NCBI RefSeq assembly: GCF_018397995.1
Contig: NZ_BBQH01000013.1
Coordinates: forward strand, 152,848 to 216,847
Length of the DNA stretch: 64,000 nt
Source of the DNA: Rhizomonospora bruguierae
GTDB lineage: Bacteria > Actinomycetota > Actinomycetes > Mycobacteriales > Micromonosporaceae
Reading direction: 5' to 3'
Shown here in pieces: positions 8,786 through 17,994 of the stretch. The notes beneath the pieces are model-generated. The model was not told the DNA's origin, searched no databases, and saw only the letters and a list, made by a program, of their open reading frames with translations. Position 1 is the stretch's first letter; every line of letters starts with the position of its first letter. The position numbers and the translations under genes were made by a program.

Positions 8786-10270
8786 ATGGCGGTGTCTCGG
8801 ACGACCGGGACGAAAGCCGACCGCGATCAGGTCCGCCAGACTCTGGCCGGTTTCGGCGCGACCCCGGCGGCTATCGCCACGGAGTTGCAGCGCCGGTTCG
8901 GCTTGCGCCCCAGAGATGCGTTCCGGCAAGCGCACGGCTGGACCCAAGACGTCGTGGCAGCGCATCTCAACGCCGCCGGTACCGGTTCGGCGACGTTCAC
9001 TGGAGCGCGGATCAGCGACTACGAACGCTGGCCGTTCGGCGGCCGGCGCCCAACGTTGGCGGCACTCACCGCGCTGGCCGAGGTGTTCGGCACCACCCCA
9101 GCCTGCCTCGTGGACCTCGATGACCTGGCCGCGATGCCGGACGCTGATCGGGCCGTGCTGCACGCCGCGCCGATCACCGCAGCGGTACCTACCAGCCCGC
9201 CGGTCACGTCGACGCGTCTTGCCGGTGACACCGGCGGCGGGATGCGATGGGATTTGGGGGGACTGCTCGACGAGACTGAGTTGGTGATCGCGGTGACCGA
9301 ACGTACGGCGGGATTCGGTGCATGGGCGGAGTCGTCCAACGTCGGCCCGATGACGCTCGACGACATCGCCTCCTCCACCCGTCGGGTCGCCGTCGACTAC
9401 CTCAGTCATCCGCCGGTCGTGGTCTACGCCCGCGCTGGGCTGCTTGCCGATCGGGTGTTCCGGCTGCTCCAGACTGGCCGTCAGCGCCCCGATCAGGCTC
9501 GGGAGCTGTATACCTGGGCAGGATATCTCTGCGCGCTGCTGGCGTGGATGGCCGGCGACCTGGGCCACCCGGCCGCCGCCGAATCGCAGGCACGCACTGC
9601 CTGGATGTGCGCTGAACTGGCCGGCGACAACACGCTGCGCGCTTGGGTGTTGTCGACGACGAGCAAGATTTACCTGTGGGACCGGCGCTACGAAGAGGCC
9701 GCCGCTGCAGCCGCCCGCGGTCTAACCCTCACCCCGAGCGGCACCGCCGCAGTGATGTTGGCCTGCCAGGAGGCAGACGCCTGGGCCGAGATCGGCGCGG
9801 AGGGACCGGCCCGCACTGCCTTGGCCCAGGCGCAGGAGGCCCGGCAAAGCGCTGGCGTTGATCCCGTCGGTGGGCTGCTGGCATGCGGCACGGTCCGGCA
9901 GCACAACTACGCCGGGTCGGTTCTGCTGCGCACCGGCAACCCCGCTGGTGCCATCGACCACGCCGATCAAGCGCTCGCCGAAGCCGCGAGGACCCCGGCA
10001 GTCGCCTACGGCACGATCGCGCAGATCCGAATCTGGGCCGCCACGGCGCATCTCGGCGCCGACAGCATCGACGGCGCTGCCCAAGTCCTCGCACCGGTCC
10101 TGGTGCTCCCGTCCGAGCAGCGGCTGGACACCCTAGTCCGTCGGTTGCGTGACGTCGGTCGACTCGTCGCCGCCCGCCCGGATCTGCGCTCCAGCGTTCA
10201 GGGGCGCACGCTGCACGCCGCCGTCACCGAGTTCTGCGCCGCCAGCGCGGCCCGCCAACTGCCCGCATAG
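8786..10270 (+). CDS. Xre-family regulator with TPR-like C-terminal domain
   Basis: A 494-residue protein. Residues about 20-110 form an HTH of the actinomycete Xre type (FGLRPRDAFRQAHGWTQ ... ARISDYERW ... PTLAALTALAEVFG). After a linker, residues about 200-480 are Ala/Leu-rich helical repeats (RELYTWAGYLCALLAWM, AESQARTAWMCAEL, YEEAAAAAARGLTL), typical of the TPR-like sensor half of these regulators. ATG at 8786 follows GGAGG by five bases and is preferred over upstream in-frame starts. The downstream 2H-phosphoesterase gene begins 15 bases later, so the two are probably co-transcribed. Confidence 0.85.
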   Translation: MAVSRTTGTKADRDQVRQTLAGFGATPAAIATELQRRFGLRPRDAFRQAHGWTQDVVAAHLNAAGTGSATFTGARISDYERWPFGGRRPTLAALTALAEVFGTTPACLVDLDDLAAMPDADRAVLHAAPITAAVPTSPPVTSTRLAGDTGGGMRWDLGGLLDETELVIAVTERTAGFGAWAESSNVGPMTLDDIASSTRRVAVDYLSHPPVVVYARAGLLADRVFRLLQTGRQRPDQARELYTWAGYLCALLAWMAGDLGHPAAAESQARTAWMCAELAGDNTLRAWVLSTTSKIYLWDRRYEEAAAAAARGLTLTPSGTAAVMLACQEADAWAEIGAEGPARTALAQAQEARQSAGVDPVGGLLACGTVRQHNYAGSVLLRTGNPAGAIDHADQALAEAARTPAVAYGTIAQIRIWAATAHLGADSIDGAAQVLAPVLVLPSEQRLDTLVRRLRDVGRLVAARPDLRSSVQGRTLHAAVTEFCAASAARQLPA

Positions 10271-10285
10271 ACCTGGAGGGATCGT

Positions 10286-10918
10286 ATGGTCGTCCCGCAC
10301 GCCACCGACGTCCGTGACCACTGGTACTGGCGCCCAGGGTGGGGCGTCGGCTCCCGCTTCTACACGTGGCACATCACCTTCGACGGCCAGCCGGAGGTCG
10401 CCGAACTCGCGGACCGGTACCGAGACGTCCTGGCCTTGCAACCCAGCCTCGACATCATCCCGACCCAGTGGCTGCACCTGACCATGCAGGGCATCGGGTT
10501 CGTCGACCAGGTCGACCGCGGCCAGGTCGACGCCATCGTGGCCGCCGCCCGTACCCGGTGCGCGGCGCTGCCCCCGATGAAACTGACCATCGGCACCCCG
10601 CACGTCGACCCAGAGTCCATCCAGATCGCGCTCGCACCCGCCGAACCAGTCCGCCAACTCCGCGCCGCCATTCGCGCTGCCATCGCCGACGTGTGGGGGC
10701 CCGATCAGGTACCAGAGCCGGCCGAGCCCTACACCCCACACATGAGCCTGGCCTACATCAACACCGCCGGCCCCGCAGCTCCGCTCGCCCACACGCTGGC
10801 AACCGCCCCGGACATCACGGCCACCGCCGTGATCGACTCCTGCCAGCTCATCGTCCTCAACCGCGACGACGGCATGTACGTATGGGAGCCCTACGCCACC
10901 GTGCCCCTCGGCCCATGA
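10286..10918 (+). CDS. 2'-5' RNA ligase / 2H phosphoesterase family protein
   Basis: A 210-residue protein with the two diagnostic HxT/S motifs of the 2H superfamily: HLTMQG (His64, Thr66) and HMSLAY (His152, Ser154), in the two symmetrical halves of the fold. Members act on 2',5'- or cyclic phosphodiester bonds of RNA or nucleotides. It is directly downstream of the Xre-TPR regulator. The physiological substrate is unknown. Confidence 0.88.
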   Translation: MVVPHATDVRDHWYWRPGWGVGSRFYTWHITFDGQPEVAELADRYRDVLALQPSLDIIPTQWLHLTMQGIGFVDQVDRGQVDAIVAAARTRCAALPPMKLTIGTPHVDPESIQIALAPAEPVRQLRAAIRAAIADVWGPDQVPEPAEPYTPHMSLAYINTAGPAAPLAHTLATAPDITATAVIDSCQLIVLNRDDGMYVWEPYATVPLGP

Positions 10919-10999
10919 CCCCGTCGGCACCGCGGTCCACCGACCGCTCCATCGAGCCGCGAGGTGGCCGGGTTGCGCGCTCGGCCGCGCCTGCGCCTC

Positions 11000-11530
11000 A
11001 CCGATCCCGAACCCGAACCGAGCAGCGGCTTGCGCCACGCTCACCTGCTGATGCCGTCCGGGCACATCATGGACGGCCCACATATCCTCGGCCTGCACCA
11101 GGTTCCTGGTGGCGTGCTCGGCCATCAGTGCGGCATAGTCAAGTACCTCGTGCACTGGCAGACGCTTGTCCCGCTCCGCGTTCTGGCTGATCAATACGTT
11201 CTCCGGCTGGGGGGAAGCGCAGCATGACCACCGGTGCCGCGAACTGTTGGGCGATGGCCACGAGCCTTGCCCGGCCTCGCCCCGAACGTTCGTGGCGTCG
11301 ACCACCGTAGTCAGGCCCGCGCGGAGTCGTTCGGCGACCCGGTGATCCCGTTCGGCGAAGATCGATCCGCACGCTCCCGGTCGACTCGTGCGCCGAACAT
11401 CTGCACCGCGATGTCATCACTGGACACGACTGCGGCCGAGTCCACCTTGCCTTGACGGACAAGCTCTGCCGTGAACGTACTCTCGTGCACCGCGGCGGGG
11501 GCTGGCGCGGCGAGCCGTACACCGCGGCAT
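11000..11530 (-). pseudogene. Remnant of an AAA/polynucleotide-kinase-like protein
   Basis: On the minus strand, pieces of one protein appear in different frames: STFTAELVRQ and AAVVSSDDIAVQMFG (post-P-loop helix and second kinase motif), then TVVDATNVRGEA, then LVAIAQQFAAPVVMLRF, then NAERDKRLPVHEVLDYAALM. In order these match the kinase domain of Pnkp-like ATPases. The Walker A motif expected before STF is not recognisable, and at least three frame changes are needed. The gene is therefore dead; its ends are approximate. Confidence 0.6.
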
Positions 11531-11567
11531 CGGGCAGCCACGTCTCCGTTTACCAACGGCCCGACCG

Positions 11568-11840
11568 GTGAGCGGGACCGTGGCGGCACCAGGCATGCAC
11601 CCCATCCACGACCTCCTGGCCGGCCGCTTGGCCCCGCCCGGCGACGGCGCGGTCGTCGACCTCGGCTGCGGCCCGGCCGCACCCTTACCGCTATCCACCA
11701 CCGCTGGCCAATGGCCCAACTCATTGGCATCGACCTGCAACCTGTTCCGCTGGCCACCCGCCCGACCAAGCGGACGCCGACGGCGAGCCCTGCTTCGCCG
11801 AAACCGCACTCATCACTACGGCGACGCGTCCCGCCTGGAC
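11568..11840 (+). pseudogene. Frameshifted SAM-methyltransferase fragment
   Basis: The first frame reads MHPIHDLLAGRLA and GAVVDLGCGP, a SAM-binding motif I; the continuation LTAIHHRWPMAQLIGIDLQP is found one frame over, so one base is missing near 11680. Only the first part of a class I methyltransferase is present and the reading frame decays before the convergent HTH gene. Non-functional remnant. Confidence 0.55.
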
Positions 11841-11844
11841 TGAA

Positions 11845-12870
11845 TCAGCCCGTACGGTCGTGTTCCTGCAGTCGCGAAGCCGCACTAGGGGGCGATCCCG
11901 AGGGTTTGCGTACCGCTTGAGCCGGGGCGACGCATCGGAAGCTGGTGTCGTCATCGAGCATTTCTGCGGACGCGTCGTTGAACAGTGACGGTGCGCAGCG
12001 CAGGAACGGGCTGGTGAACGCGCTGCCTTTGAGTTCATGGCGGCCGGGCGTTGACTCGGTAGAGCACCATTCCCACGTATTGCCGCACAGGTCGTACACG
12101 CCGTACGGGCTGGCGCCGCTGGCGTAACGGTCGACGGGTGTAGTGCCGTGGATGTTGTTCTCCCGGCAGTTGCATTTGGCAGGCGTGCGTTGGCTGCCCC
12201 ACGGGTAGATGTCGCCACGGTTACCGCGGGCTGCTTTCTCCCACTGCTGGCTGGCTGGCAGGCTCTTCCCGGCCCACTGCGCATACCCATCCGCGTCGTG
12301 CCATGTTACGAACACGACCGGGTGGTCGAGCAGGGCTTCGGGCGGCTTGCCGTTCTCCCAATGTTGCGGCGGCGGAGCATCGGTAGCCGTGACGAATCGG
12401 GCGTAGTCGGCGTTCGTCGTCGGGTACACATCGATGTAGAACGCCGGGAGATAGACCGGCTGGTTGTCGGCGCCCGAGAAGTACACGCCCGAGTCGACGA
12501 GCGTCATGAGTTTGCCGTCGGTGGGGTGGCGGATGTGGTTCTCGTCGCCTACTGGGATGGAATCGTCGTCTGGAGCCTCTGGGACACGTTGGACGGCCAC
12601 GGCGGTCCCCAGCGCGGAGATGGCAGCCGAGGTAACGCCGAGGGATTCGGCGAACCTGGCATGAACATCAACGCTGGAAGCCGCAAGTGACGTATCCAGT
12701 GCCTGCTGGTTCACTGGCCTGGGGATGATGCCCTCACCCCCGGCCTCCCACTTGGAGATCATTCGTTCGCTCACGCCGAGATGGCCGGCGAACTCTCGGA
12801 TGCTCATGCGCTTGGCCTCGCGCAGCGCACGGACCTCGCGTCCGGACCAACGCTGAACGGTGATCGCCAT
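11845..12870 (-). CDS. HTH (Xre) fused to formylglycine-generating-enzyme-like domain
   Basis: A 341-residue protein. Residues about 8-75 are an Xre helix-turn-helix (VRALREAKRMSIREFAGHLG, SERMISKWEAGG). Residues about 120-325 are an FGE-sulfatase/SUMF1 (EgtB/PvdO-type) domain: FYIDVYPTTNADYARFV, HPVVFVTWHDADGYAQWAGK, SLPASQQWEKAARG, YPWG and YDLCGNTWEWC are all characteristic. The double-Cys active site of true FGE near the C-terminus is not evident, so it may be a sensor or a divergent non-haem iron enzyme. It lies 33 bp downstream of the class IV aminotransferase on the same strand. Confidence 0.85.
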   Translation of the reverse strand: MAITVQRWSGREVRALREAKRMSIREFAGHLGVSERMISKWEAGGEGIIPRPVNQQALDTSLAASSVDVHARFAESLGVTSAAISALGTAVAVQRVPEAPDDDSIPVGDENHIRHPTDGKLMTLVDSGVYFSGADNQPVYLPAFYIDVYPTTNADYARFVTATDAPPPQHWENGKPPEALLDHPVVFVTWHDADGYAQWAGKSLPASQQWEKAARGNRGDIYPWGSQRTPAKCNCRENNIHGTTPVDRYASGASPYGVYDLCGNTWEWCSTESTPGRHELKGSAFTSPFLRCAPSLFNDASAEMLDDDTSFRCVAPAQAVRKPSGSPPSAASRLQEHDRTG

Positions 12871-12903
12871 TTTCCAGAGGGCTCCGATTGGCGTCGCGGT
12901 GCT

Positions 12904-13683
12904 CTACAGGGACTCGGCCGGGATCTCCTCGTACTCCTTGCGGAGCGTATCGAGGATGGGATGGTCCGCCGGAAACTCTACGTCGTTGATGGCCGTAATT
13001 GCACGAACACCAATCGTCGTGTTCGTGGCAAACGCGGCCTGCATCCGCGGTAGGTCGGTGAGATTGACAGGCGCAAGCGTGGTGCGGTCGTGGACCTGTC
13101 GCAGCAGTCGCATCGTCACGCCGGGCAGGACCTCGGCGTTTGGCCACACGACATGGTCGCCGTCATAGAACGCGATGTTCCAGGTCGGACCTTCAGACAC
13201 GTACGACTCGGCGTCGGTGAAGACGGCGTCGTCGTAGCCGCGCAGCTGCGCGGCGCGTCGATGCCAGATCGCACCGAAGAGGCCGACATGCTTCACTGCG
13301 GGCAGATCACGCGTGTAGGCAGCGGATTGGACCCGCCAGGGCGCCAGTCGGCCGACACCGATCGGGCGGCTCGTCACGAGTACGTGGGGCTGTGCCGGCG
13401 CTCCGGGCAGCCCGAGCTCCAACGCAGGGTCGTAGATCGTCACGCGGACGACGAACGCGCCGTCTCGGCCGGCGACTGCCTGACGGATGTAGGCGCGGAC
13501 CTGCTCACGGTCGAGATCCGTCGCGAGCAGCATCCGGCAGTCACGTACAAGCCGCTCGATGTGCTGCGAGAGGCCACGGACCTGCTGGTTCTCGACACGC
13601 ATCGAGGTGAAGTGGCCGTAGTTGACCAGGGCCAACGCCTTGAGTTCCTCGGCTGTGGCTGGTGCGCCGTTGAGTTCCGCCAT
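12904..13683 (-). CDS. Class IV (branched-chain/ADC-lyase type) PLP aminotransferase
   Basis: A 259-residue protein of fold-type IV. The PLP-binding Lys lies in LPAVKHVGLFGAIWHRR; the later SEGPTWNIAF segment matches the conserved E-x-x-x-x-N-x-F strand; the Arg in VVRVTIYDP sits in the usual beta strand. Length fits aminodeoxychorismate-lyase or D-amino-acid-transaminase-like enzymes rather than IlvE. Transcribed leftward, followed after 33 bp by the HTH-FGE-like gene; the pair probably forms an operon. The substrate is unknown. Confidence 0.82.
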   Translation of the reverse strand: MAELNGAPATAEELKALALVNYGHFTSMRVENQQVRGLSQHIERLVRDCRMLLATDLDREQVRAYIRQAVAGRDGAFVVRVTIYDPALELGLPGAPAQPHVLVTSRPIGVGRLAPWRVQSAAYTRDLPAVKHVGLFGAIWHRRAAQLRGYDDAVFTDAESYVSEGPTWNIAFYDGDHVVWPNAEVLPGVTMRLLRQVHDRTTLAPVNLTDLPRMQAAFATNTTIGVRAITAINDVEFPADHPILDTLRKEYEEIPAESL

Positions 13684-14170
13684 GGCTCCAGTCTCGCAGT
13701 CGGCCCGGGTCTTCTGCAGGTTTGGTGCAGCGGAAGTTCAGTGCTGGGGCAGCGGCGAGACGTGGGCAGGATCGGTTCAATTTGCCACGGTGGATAGGTG
13801 GCGGCACGGGGTGACAACACCGGGAAGTACGCCTCGTGTGAGGGAGCCAGGGGCGGTCTACCGAGTTGGCGTGGATCGGCAAAAGCGCGGGATGCTACGG
13901 CTGTACGAGGTTGGCGCGTCGTCGCCGATGACGGTGCTGGTCGGTGGCATCCCAGCCACGTACCAGACCAGTGTGCTCGGCGTGCCGCCCTCGTCCCTGC
14001 TCGCTGGGGTCGCGCTCCGACTGCTGGTGGTGAACTATACGGCGATGAGCCGGCATGCGCCCCACGCGCGTCGGTTACGAGCGCATCCGAACCGGTTACG
14101 AGCGCACCCGAAATGAACGCGTCCCGGATCGGGACGGGCGGACAGCCGGAGCCGACAGGAGAAAGACGAC
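13684..14170. other. Intergenic region between divergent genes, no supported gene
   Basis: Nearly 490 bases between the aminotransferase start and the Xre gene at 14171. A frame through 13800-14116 is open but has no ribosome-binding site or recognisable product. The notable content is a pair of direct repeats at 14072-14111. Confidence 0.4.
14072..14111. promoter_or_regulatory. Two 19-bp direct repeats upstream of an Xre gene
   Basis: CGGTTACGAGCGCATCCGA (14072-14090) and CGGTTACGAGCGCACCCGA (14093-14111) differ at one base and are spaced exactly 21 bp apart, two helical turns. They lie 60 bp upstream of the Xre-family start at 14171, the usual place for an autoregulatory operator. Confidence 0.55.
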
Positions 14171-14629
14171 ATGGCGCAGGCACCCGCTGAGCTGCGACCG
14201 TTCGAGTCGCCTCGGCACTACCTTGGCGCTGAGCTCCGCGCCTGGCGAAGGCTCCGCGGATACTCACTTGCGCGACTCGGCCACACTATCCATGCCTCTG
14301 GCGCCCTCCTCGGTAAGATCGAGAAAGCCCAACGCTGGCCAACCAAGGATCTCATTGCACGCTGCGACGACGCTCTCGAAGCTGCAGGAACCCTCACGCG
14401 CCTGTATGACCTGGCTCGCGACGGATTCCAGGAAGTCGCCAGCGACGGGGTGACATGGGGCTCCAGTTTTCCGGCCAGGGTTGGCGCAACTCACCCTGAG
14501 ACTGAGACTTCAGCAGGTTCAGGGCTCTCTCTTGGCGTCGATGGCCACGCCGGTGAAGTCGTGAATCTCGCGGCGTACAGACGTCGACGGATGGCTTCAT
14601 CCGATTCCGAGCCAGTTGTTGTCGTCTAG
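14171..14629 (+). CDS. Xre-family HTH regulator
   Basis: A 152-residue protein, clearly paralogous to the gene at 8002: PRHYLGAELRAWRRLRGYSL, LGHTIHASGALLGKIEKAQR and RCDDALEAAGTLTRLY form the HTH and following helix. The C-terminal half is short and polar, without a sensor domain. ATG is preceded by AGGAGAAAG. Direct repeats 60 bp upstream may be its operator. Confidence 0.82.
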   Translation: MAQAPAELRPFESPRHYLGAELRAWRRLRGYSLARLGHTIHASGALLGKIEKAQRWPTKDLIARCDDALEAAGTLTRLYDLARDGFQEVASDGVTWGSSFPARVGATHPETETSAGSGLSLGVDGHAGEVVNLAAYRRRRMASSDSEPVVVV

Positions 14630-14639
14630 CGGTATACGT

Positions 14640-14795
14640 ATGGAGTTTGGAGAAGCCCTTGGTCAGCGCCCAGCCGAGTTCGCCACGACGGGAGGAGCCG
14701 CCGAGCTCATGCTGCGATTGCCGCCGGACACCCCCCGGTTCGGATCACCGATGATGGACGATCCGGCTGCGTGCCGGTCGGTCTGCGGCCGTTGA
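14640..14795 (+). CDS. Possible small protein (51 aa)
   Basis: A short ATG frame directly behind the Xre gene encodes 51 residues starting MEFGEALGQRPAEFATTG. Codon use looks plausible, but there is no clear ribosome-binding site and no recognisable family. Listed as a possibility because small ORFs often follow Xre regulators in actinomycetes. Confidence 0.25.
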   Translation: MEFGEALGQRPAEFATTGGAAELMLRLPPDTPRFGSPMMDDPAACRSVCGR

Positions 14796-14833
14796 CCGTT
14801 GCTGATACGAATGCGGTCCACGACTGGGCGCGG

Positions 14834-15700
14834 TCAGATGCGCATGGGATCGATCTCCTCGCCGACCAGTAGGGCGCCCGCCAGTGGGAAGAAGTCGGGG
14901 CCCACGCCTGCGTGCTGGGTGATCGCATGGATGTCGCGCATCCGTCGCTGGAGGACTGAGCCGTCGTACAGCGAGGAGCTGCCCGCTAGCCGGTACGCCG
15001 TGTCCGCGACCGTCGTCGCTGCCGTGACCGCGTGCGAACTAGCGGTACGCATCCGGGCCCGGTCCAGCAGGGAGAACTCCTGACCCGTGAGGGCCTTTGA
15101 CCATGCTTTGTGGGCCTCGTCGTGGATCAGGGCCCGGGCCGCGCGCAGCTCGGCGTCAGCCTCGCCGAGGCGGGTTTGGAACAGCGGCGACTCGGCGACT
15201 CGGCGGGCGCCGTACGCGGGCCGCTTGCCACCGGCGACCACCGCCACCAAGTCGTCGATCGCGGCCTGTGCGCAGCCGACGGCGACGGCCGCGATGAACA
15301 GGGCCAGCGGGGCGATTGGCGGGATCGAGAAGATGGGCGCGGCGATCGTCGGCATGGCGCTGAAGAGCTGGCAGGTCCGCTCCTCGGGGCAGAACACGTC
15401 GCTGACGCGGATGTCGTGGCTGCCCGTCCCGCGCAGGCCCACGGCGTGCCAGGTGTCGACGACCTCGACTTCCGACGCCGGCATTATCGCCAGCCGCATG
15501 AGTGGCATGCCGTTGGCCATGAACTGCCGCTCGCCGTCGCGCAGGACGGCCGCGTGCCCGACCAGCCAGGCGGCGTGCTGGCAGCCGCTGGCGAACGGCC
15601 ACTGCCCTGAGATGCGGTACCCGCCGTCCACCGGTACCGCAGTGCCCTTGGGTGCGTGCGAGCCGCCAAGGATGACGTCGGGGCCTGCGGCCCGTGGGCG
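14834..15700 (-). pseudogene. C-terminal two thirds of an acyl-CoA dehydrogenase-like flavoprotein
   Basis: From about 15700 leftward the minus strand encodes GPDVILGGSHAPKGTAVP, DGGYRISGQWPFASGCQHA and a helical C-terminal domain, the layout of HsaA/group D flavin hydroxylases and acyl-CoA dehydrogenases. The first 100 or so residues are missing. They are found on the plus strand at 40508-40810, where the protein stops after ATTFESV; placing that piece before the AAGPDVI segment restores a contiguous protein in frame. The gene has thus been broken by a rearrangement. Upstream sequence here belongs to an unrelated truncated peptidase. Confidence 0.8.
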
Positions 15701-16928
15701 GGTAGAACAGCACCGTGATCGTCGCGGTGCCACCGGCCGCAGTCCGCAGCCGTTCCGGAGTCGACACGACGGACTCGCCGACCGGAGCGGACGGCCGTCT
15801 GATGACCTCGACCTTGTTGCTGCCGTCCGTCGTGACCAGCGCGATCTCCGATGCCCGCGTCGGCGACGCGCCGATCAACGCGACCCTGTCGCCCAATGCC
15901 GCCAGGTAGGGCTTGATCGACGTATATGGCAGCTGAATGACTCGGCTGCCGCCACCGGGGTCGACGACGATCAACTGCTGCTCCGGCCCGGACTGCACCG
16001 TCATGGCGATCCGTCCCCGAGGCAGCAGGACGAAGTTGGCGTAGCTGGACTCCCAGGGCGCCGTCGCGCACTCGGCTGTCATCGGCGCGACCGCTTCGGT
16101 ATGGCCGTCACGCCATTGGTACAGATTCCACCAGCCGGAGCGATCCGACATGAAGTACAGAGCGCCGTCGGCGGCCCAGCACGGCTGGATCGCAGACTCG
16201 CCAGGACCGCCGGCCACACGCCGCGGCTGGTCAGGCCGCTGACCAACCGCGTAGTCAGCGACCCAGATCTCGCAGGAGTCCCACGGCATGGCGTCGTCGG
16301 CCCACTGCGTCCACCCCAGACGACCGTCGTGGTAGCGGGGGGATGCCAGGAAGCCATCGGTGGTCAGCAGCACCCGCGGCCTGGTGGAGGCCAGGTCGAG
16401 GGCGACGAGCTGGTCACCGTGGTCATGCTCGCGAACGGCGAGCACCTCATTGCCGCAGTTTGCAAGGTCGCCGTACGTGAACCCGTCGCTGGTGTGTCCG
16501 GATGGTCCAACGAGCTGTCCGGTGGCCGCGTTCACCGCCGTGAGCGTGCCCGAGGTGGTGAACAGGTACGGCATGCCGCCGTACGCGTGGAGCGAGCTGC
16601 CGACGCTCGCGTCCCGCACGCTGTAGCCGACGAGTCGATCGGAGTCCCAGAGCGTCGCGATGGTCCGCCCCGTCAACGGCTGGGACTCAACCCAACTCAA
16701 CCTGGCGCCGGTGCTCGCCAACCAGTCGAAGCTGGCGCCGGCTTCCGCTGACTGTGGATCGATAGATACCGCCTCAACATCGAGACTCGTGAACGCCGAC
16801 TCAGCCTCTTCGCGCACTTCTCGATCACAACACAAGATGGCCGGGAATGGCAGGAGGAACCGGTCACCTGGTGGGGCCCGGCCGTCCGCATGGGATGCGC
16901 CTGTCGAGCGCTGTCGCCGCTCTCTCAC
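15698..16928 (-). pseudogene. S9 (prolyl oligopeptidase) peptidase, beta-propeller half only
   Basis: The minus strand encodes a propeller typical of S9 dipeptidyl-peptidase-like proteins: RLSWVESQPLTGR, LHAYGGMPYLF, QPCWAADGALYFMSDRSGWW and NLYQW are family hallmarks. Homology runs up to ATITVLFYPPTG, exactly where the catalytic alpha/beta-hydrolase domain with its Ser-Asp-His triad should begin. There the sequence switches into the acyl-CoA-dehydrogenase fragment in another frame, so the ORF continues to 15156 with meaningless sequence. The missing domain was not found in the window. The start may be 16928 or a GTG at 16817. Confidence 0.75.
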
Positions 16929-17059
16929 CCGGTCAGGCGGTCACTCGGCTTGGCAACGGGGGCACCGTCGCGGAGTACGCCCAGCCGGGCGGAGGCACCC
17001 CCGTGCCCGGCCGGGGCTGTATCACGACGTCCGTATCACTGTTCCGTGTCCATGGCGCA

Positions 17060-17087
17060 CATGCGGACAGCCAAGGTTGTCCGCATG
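17060..17087. promoter_or_regulatory. Palindromic operator candidate, copy 1
   Basis: CATGCGGACA (17060-17069) and TGTCCGCATG (17078-17087) are perfect inverted 10-bp arms with an 8-bp spacer. The same two arms recur at 21206-21232 between argS and the biosynthetic operon. This copy lies upstream of the leftward S9 peptidase remnant and beyond the PP2C-like stop. Confidence 0.65.
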
Positions 17088-17142
17088 CCGTCACGACCTG
17101 TGCCGCAGCACACCTGGCCGTTCAAGACCACCAATCAGCGGA

Positions 17143-17994
17143 TCACCGTGCTGTCTTGCCGGTACTGGTGAGCGAGCGGAACCGATCGCATACCACGATG
17201 GTGGCGTCATCGAAGACTTTGCCCCTGGGCCACCGTTCACCGGCCGCATCCTCGCGTTCAGCGTCACGGACGGCCTGCAGGACCGACACGCCGCCATGCG
17301 TTGTAGCAACTTCCGCTAGCTTGCTCCAGGTCCACAGACCAAACCGATCTACGAGCCGGCTCGCCCCGTCGCTCAAGAGCAGCACGGATTGCAGACGACT
17401 GCTCGGCAGTCGGCCGGTAAGCCCATGCTGTGCCGCCTCCGGTGCACTGGCAGCCACCCAGAAGCCATCCGGCTGGTTACGGTGCTGCCGTAGACGCCCG
17501 ACGTAGCTACGGCGAGCCTCGTCGTGCTCGGGGGTGCCACCCACGAGGGCGTCCATCGCGGCACGGTATCGCCTGCCCACAGCCGCCTCGCGCGTATCGG
17601 AGATGACGATGGGTTCGTCTCCAGCATCGATGACCAGGACAGAATCGGCGAGGACGAGGTATCGCAGGACCCCGGCGGCCTCGTGGACGATGATGACGGT
17701 CGAGGACGGCGTGCCGGGGTGTTCGAGATCGCATGTGCTGCGGTGGGCATCGGCGACCGAGCCGATCGCTTCGGCGAGCACTTCCCGAAGGTCTGGCTCC
17801 GACTCGCTGAGTAGCCAGATCAGCAGCTGCGCGCCGAGTTGGCGGACGTACCAGGCAACGCCGTGGATGCAGCCGCCATCGTCGACCCCGGAAAGTCCTG
17901 CGCCGTCGAGGAGGATGGCGACGTTCTCGGTGGCGACGGCGAAGTCTTCGTTGTCGTGCCCTGGTGCCGGATCGGAGGTGATCGTGGTGCGCAT
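17143..17994 (-). CDS. PP2C-like protein phosphatase
   Basis: A 283-residue protein with PP2C-type metal-binding acidic motifs: GHDNEDF near the N-terminus, AILLDGAG, YLVLADSVLVID, SVLLLSDGASR and FDDATIVV near the C-terminus. It starts with ATG overlapping the TGA of the upstream Xre gene (TGATG), which implies translational coupling. It therefore probably acts together with that regulator. The target is not known. Confidence 0.82.
   Translation of the reverse strand: MRTTITSDPAPGHDNEDFAVATENVAILLDGAGLSGVDDGGCIHGVAWYVRQLGAQLLIWLLSESEPDLREVLAEAIGSVADAHRSTCDLEHPGTPSSTVIIVHEAAGVLRYLVLADSVLVIDAGDEPIVISDTREAAVGRRYRAAMDALVGGTPEHDEARRSYVGRLRQHRNQPDGFWVAASAPEAAQHGLTGRLPSSRLQSVLLLSDGASRLVDRFGLWTWSKLAEVATTHGGVSVLQAVRDAEREDAAGERWPRGKVFDDATIVVCDRFRSLTSTGKTAR

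Noticed and set aside
13798..14116. Small plus-strand gene reading RLYEVGASSPMTVLVGG
   Set aside because: It has no start with a ribosome-binding site, overlaps the operator-like repeats and shows no recognisable family.
15156..15697. C-terminal tail of the 590-codon minus-strand S9 frame
   Set aside because: Past 15.70 kb this frame is an out-of-frame reading of the acyl-CoA-dehydrogenase fragment and is not peptidase sequence.
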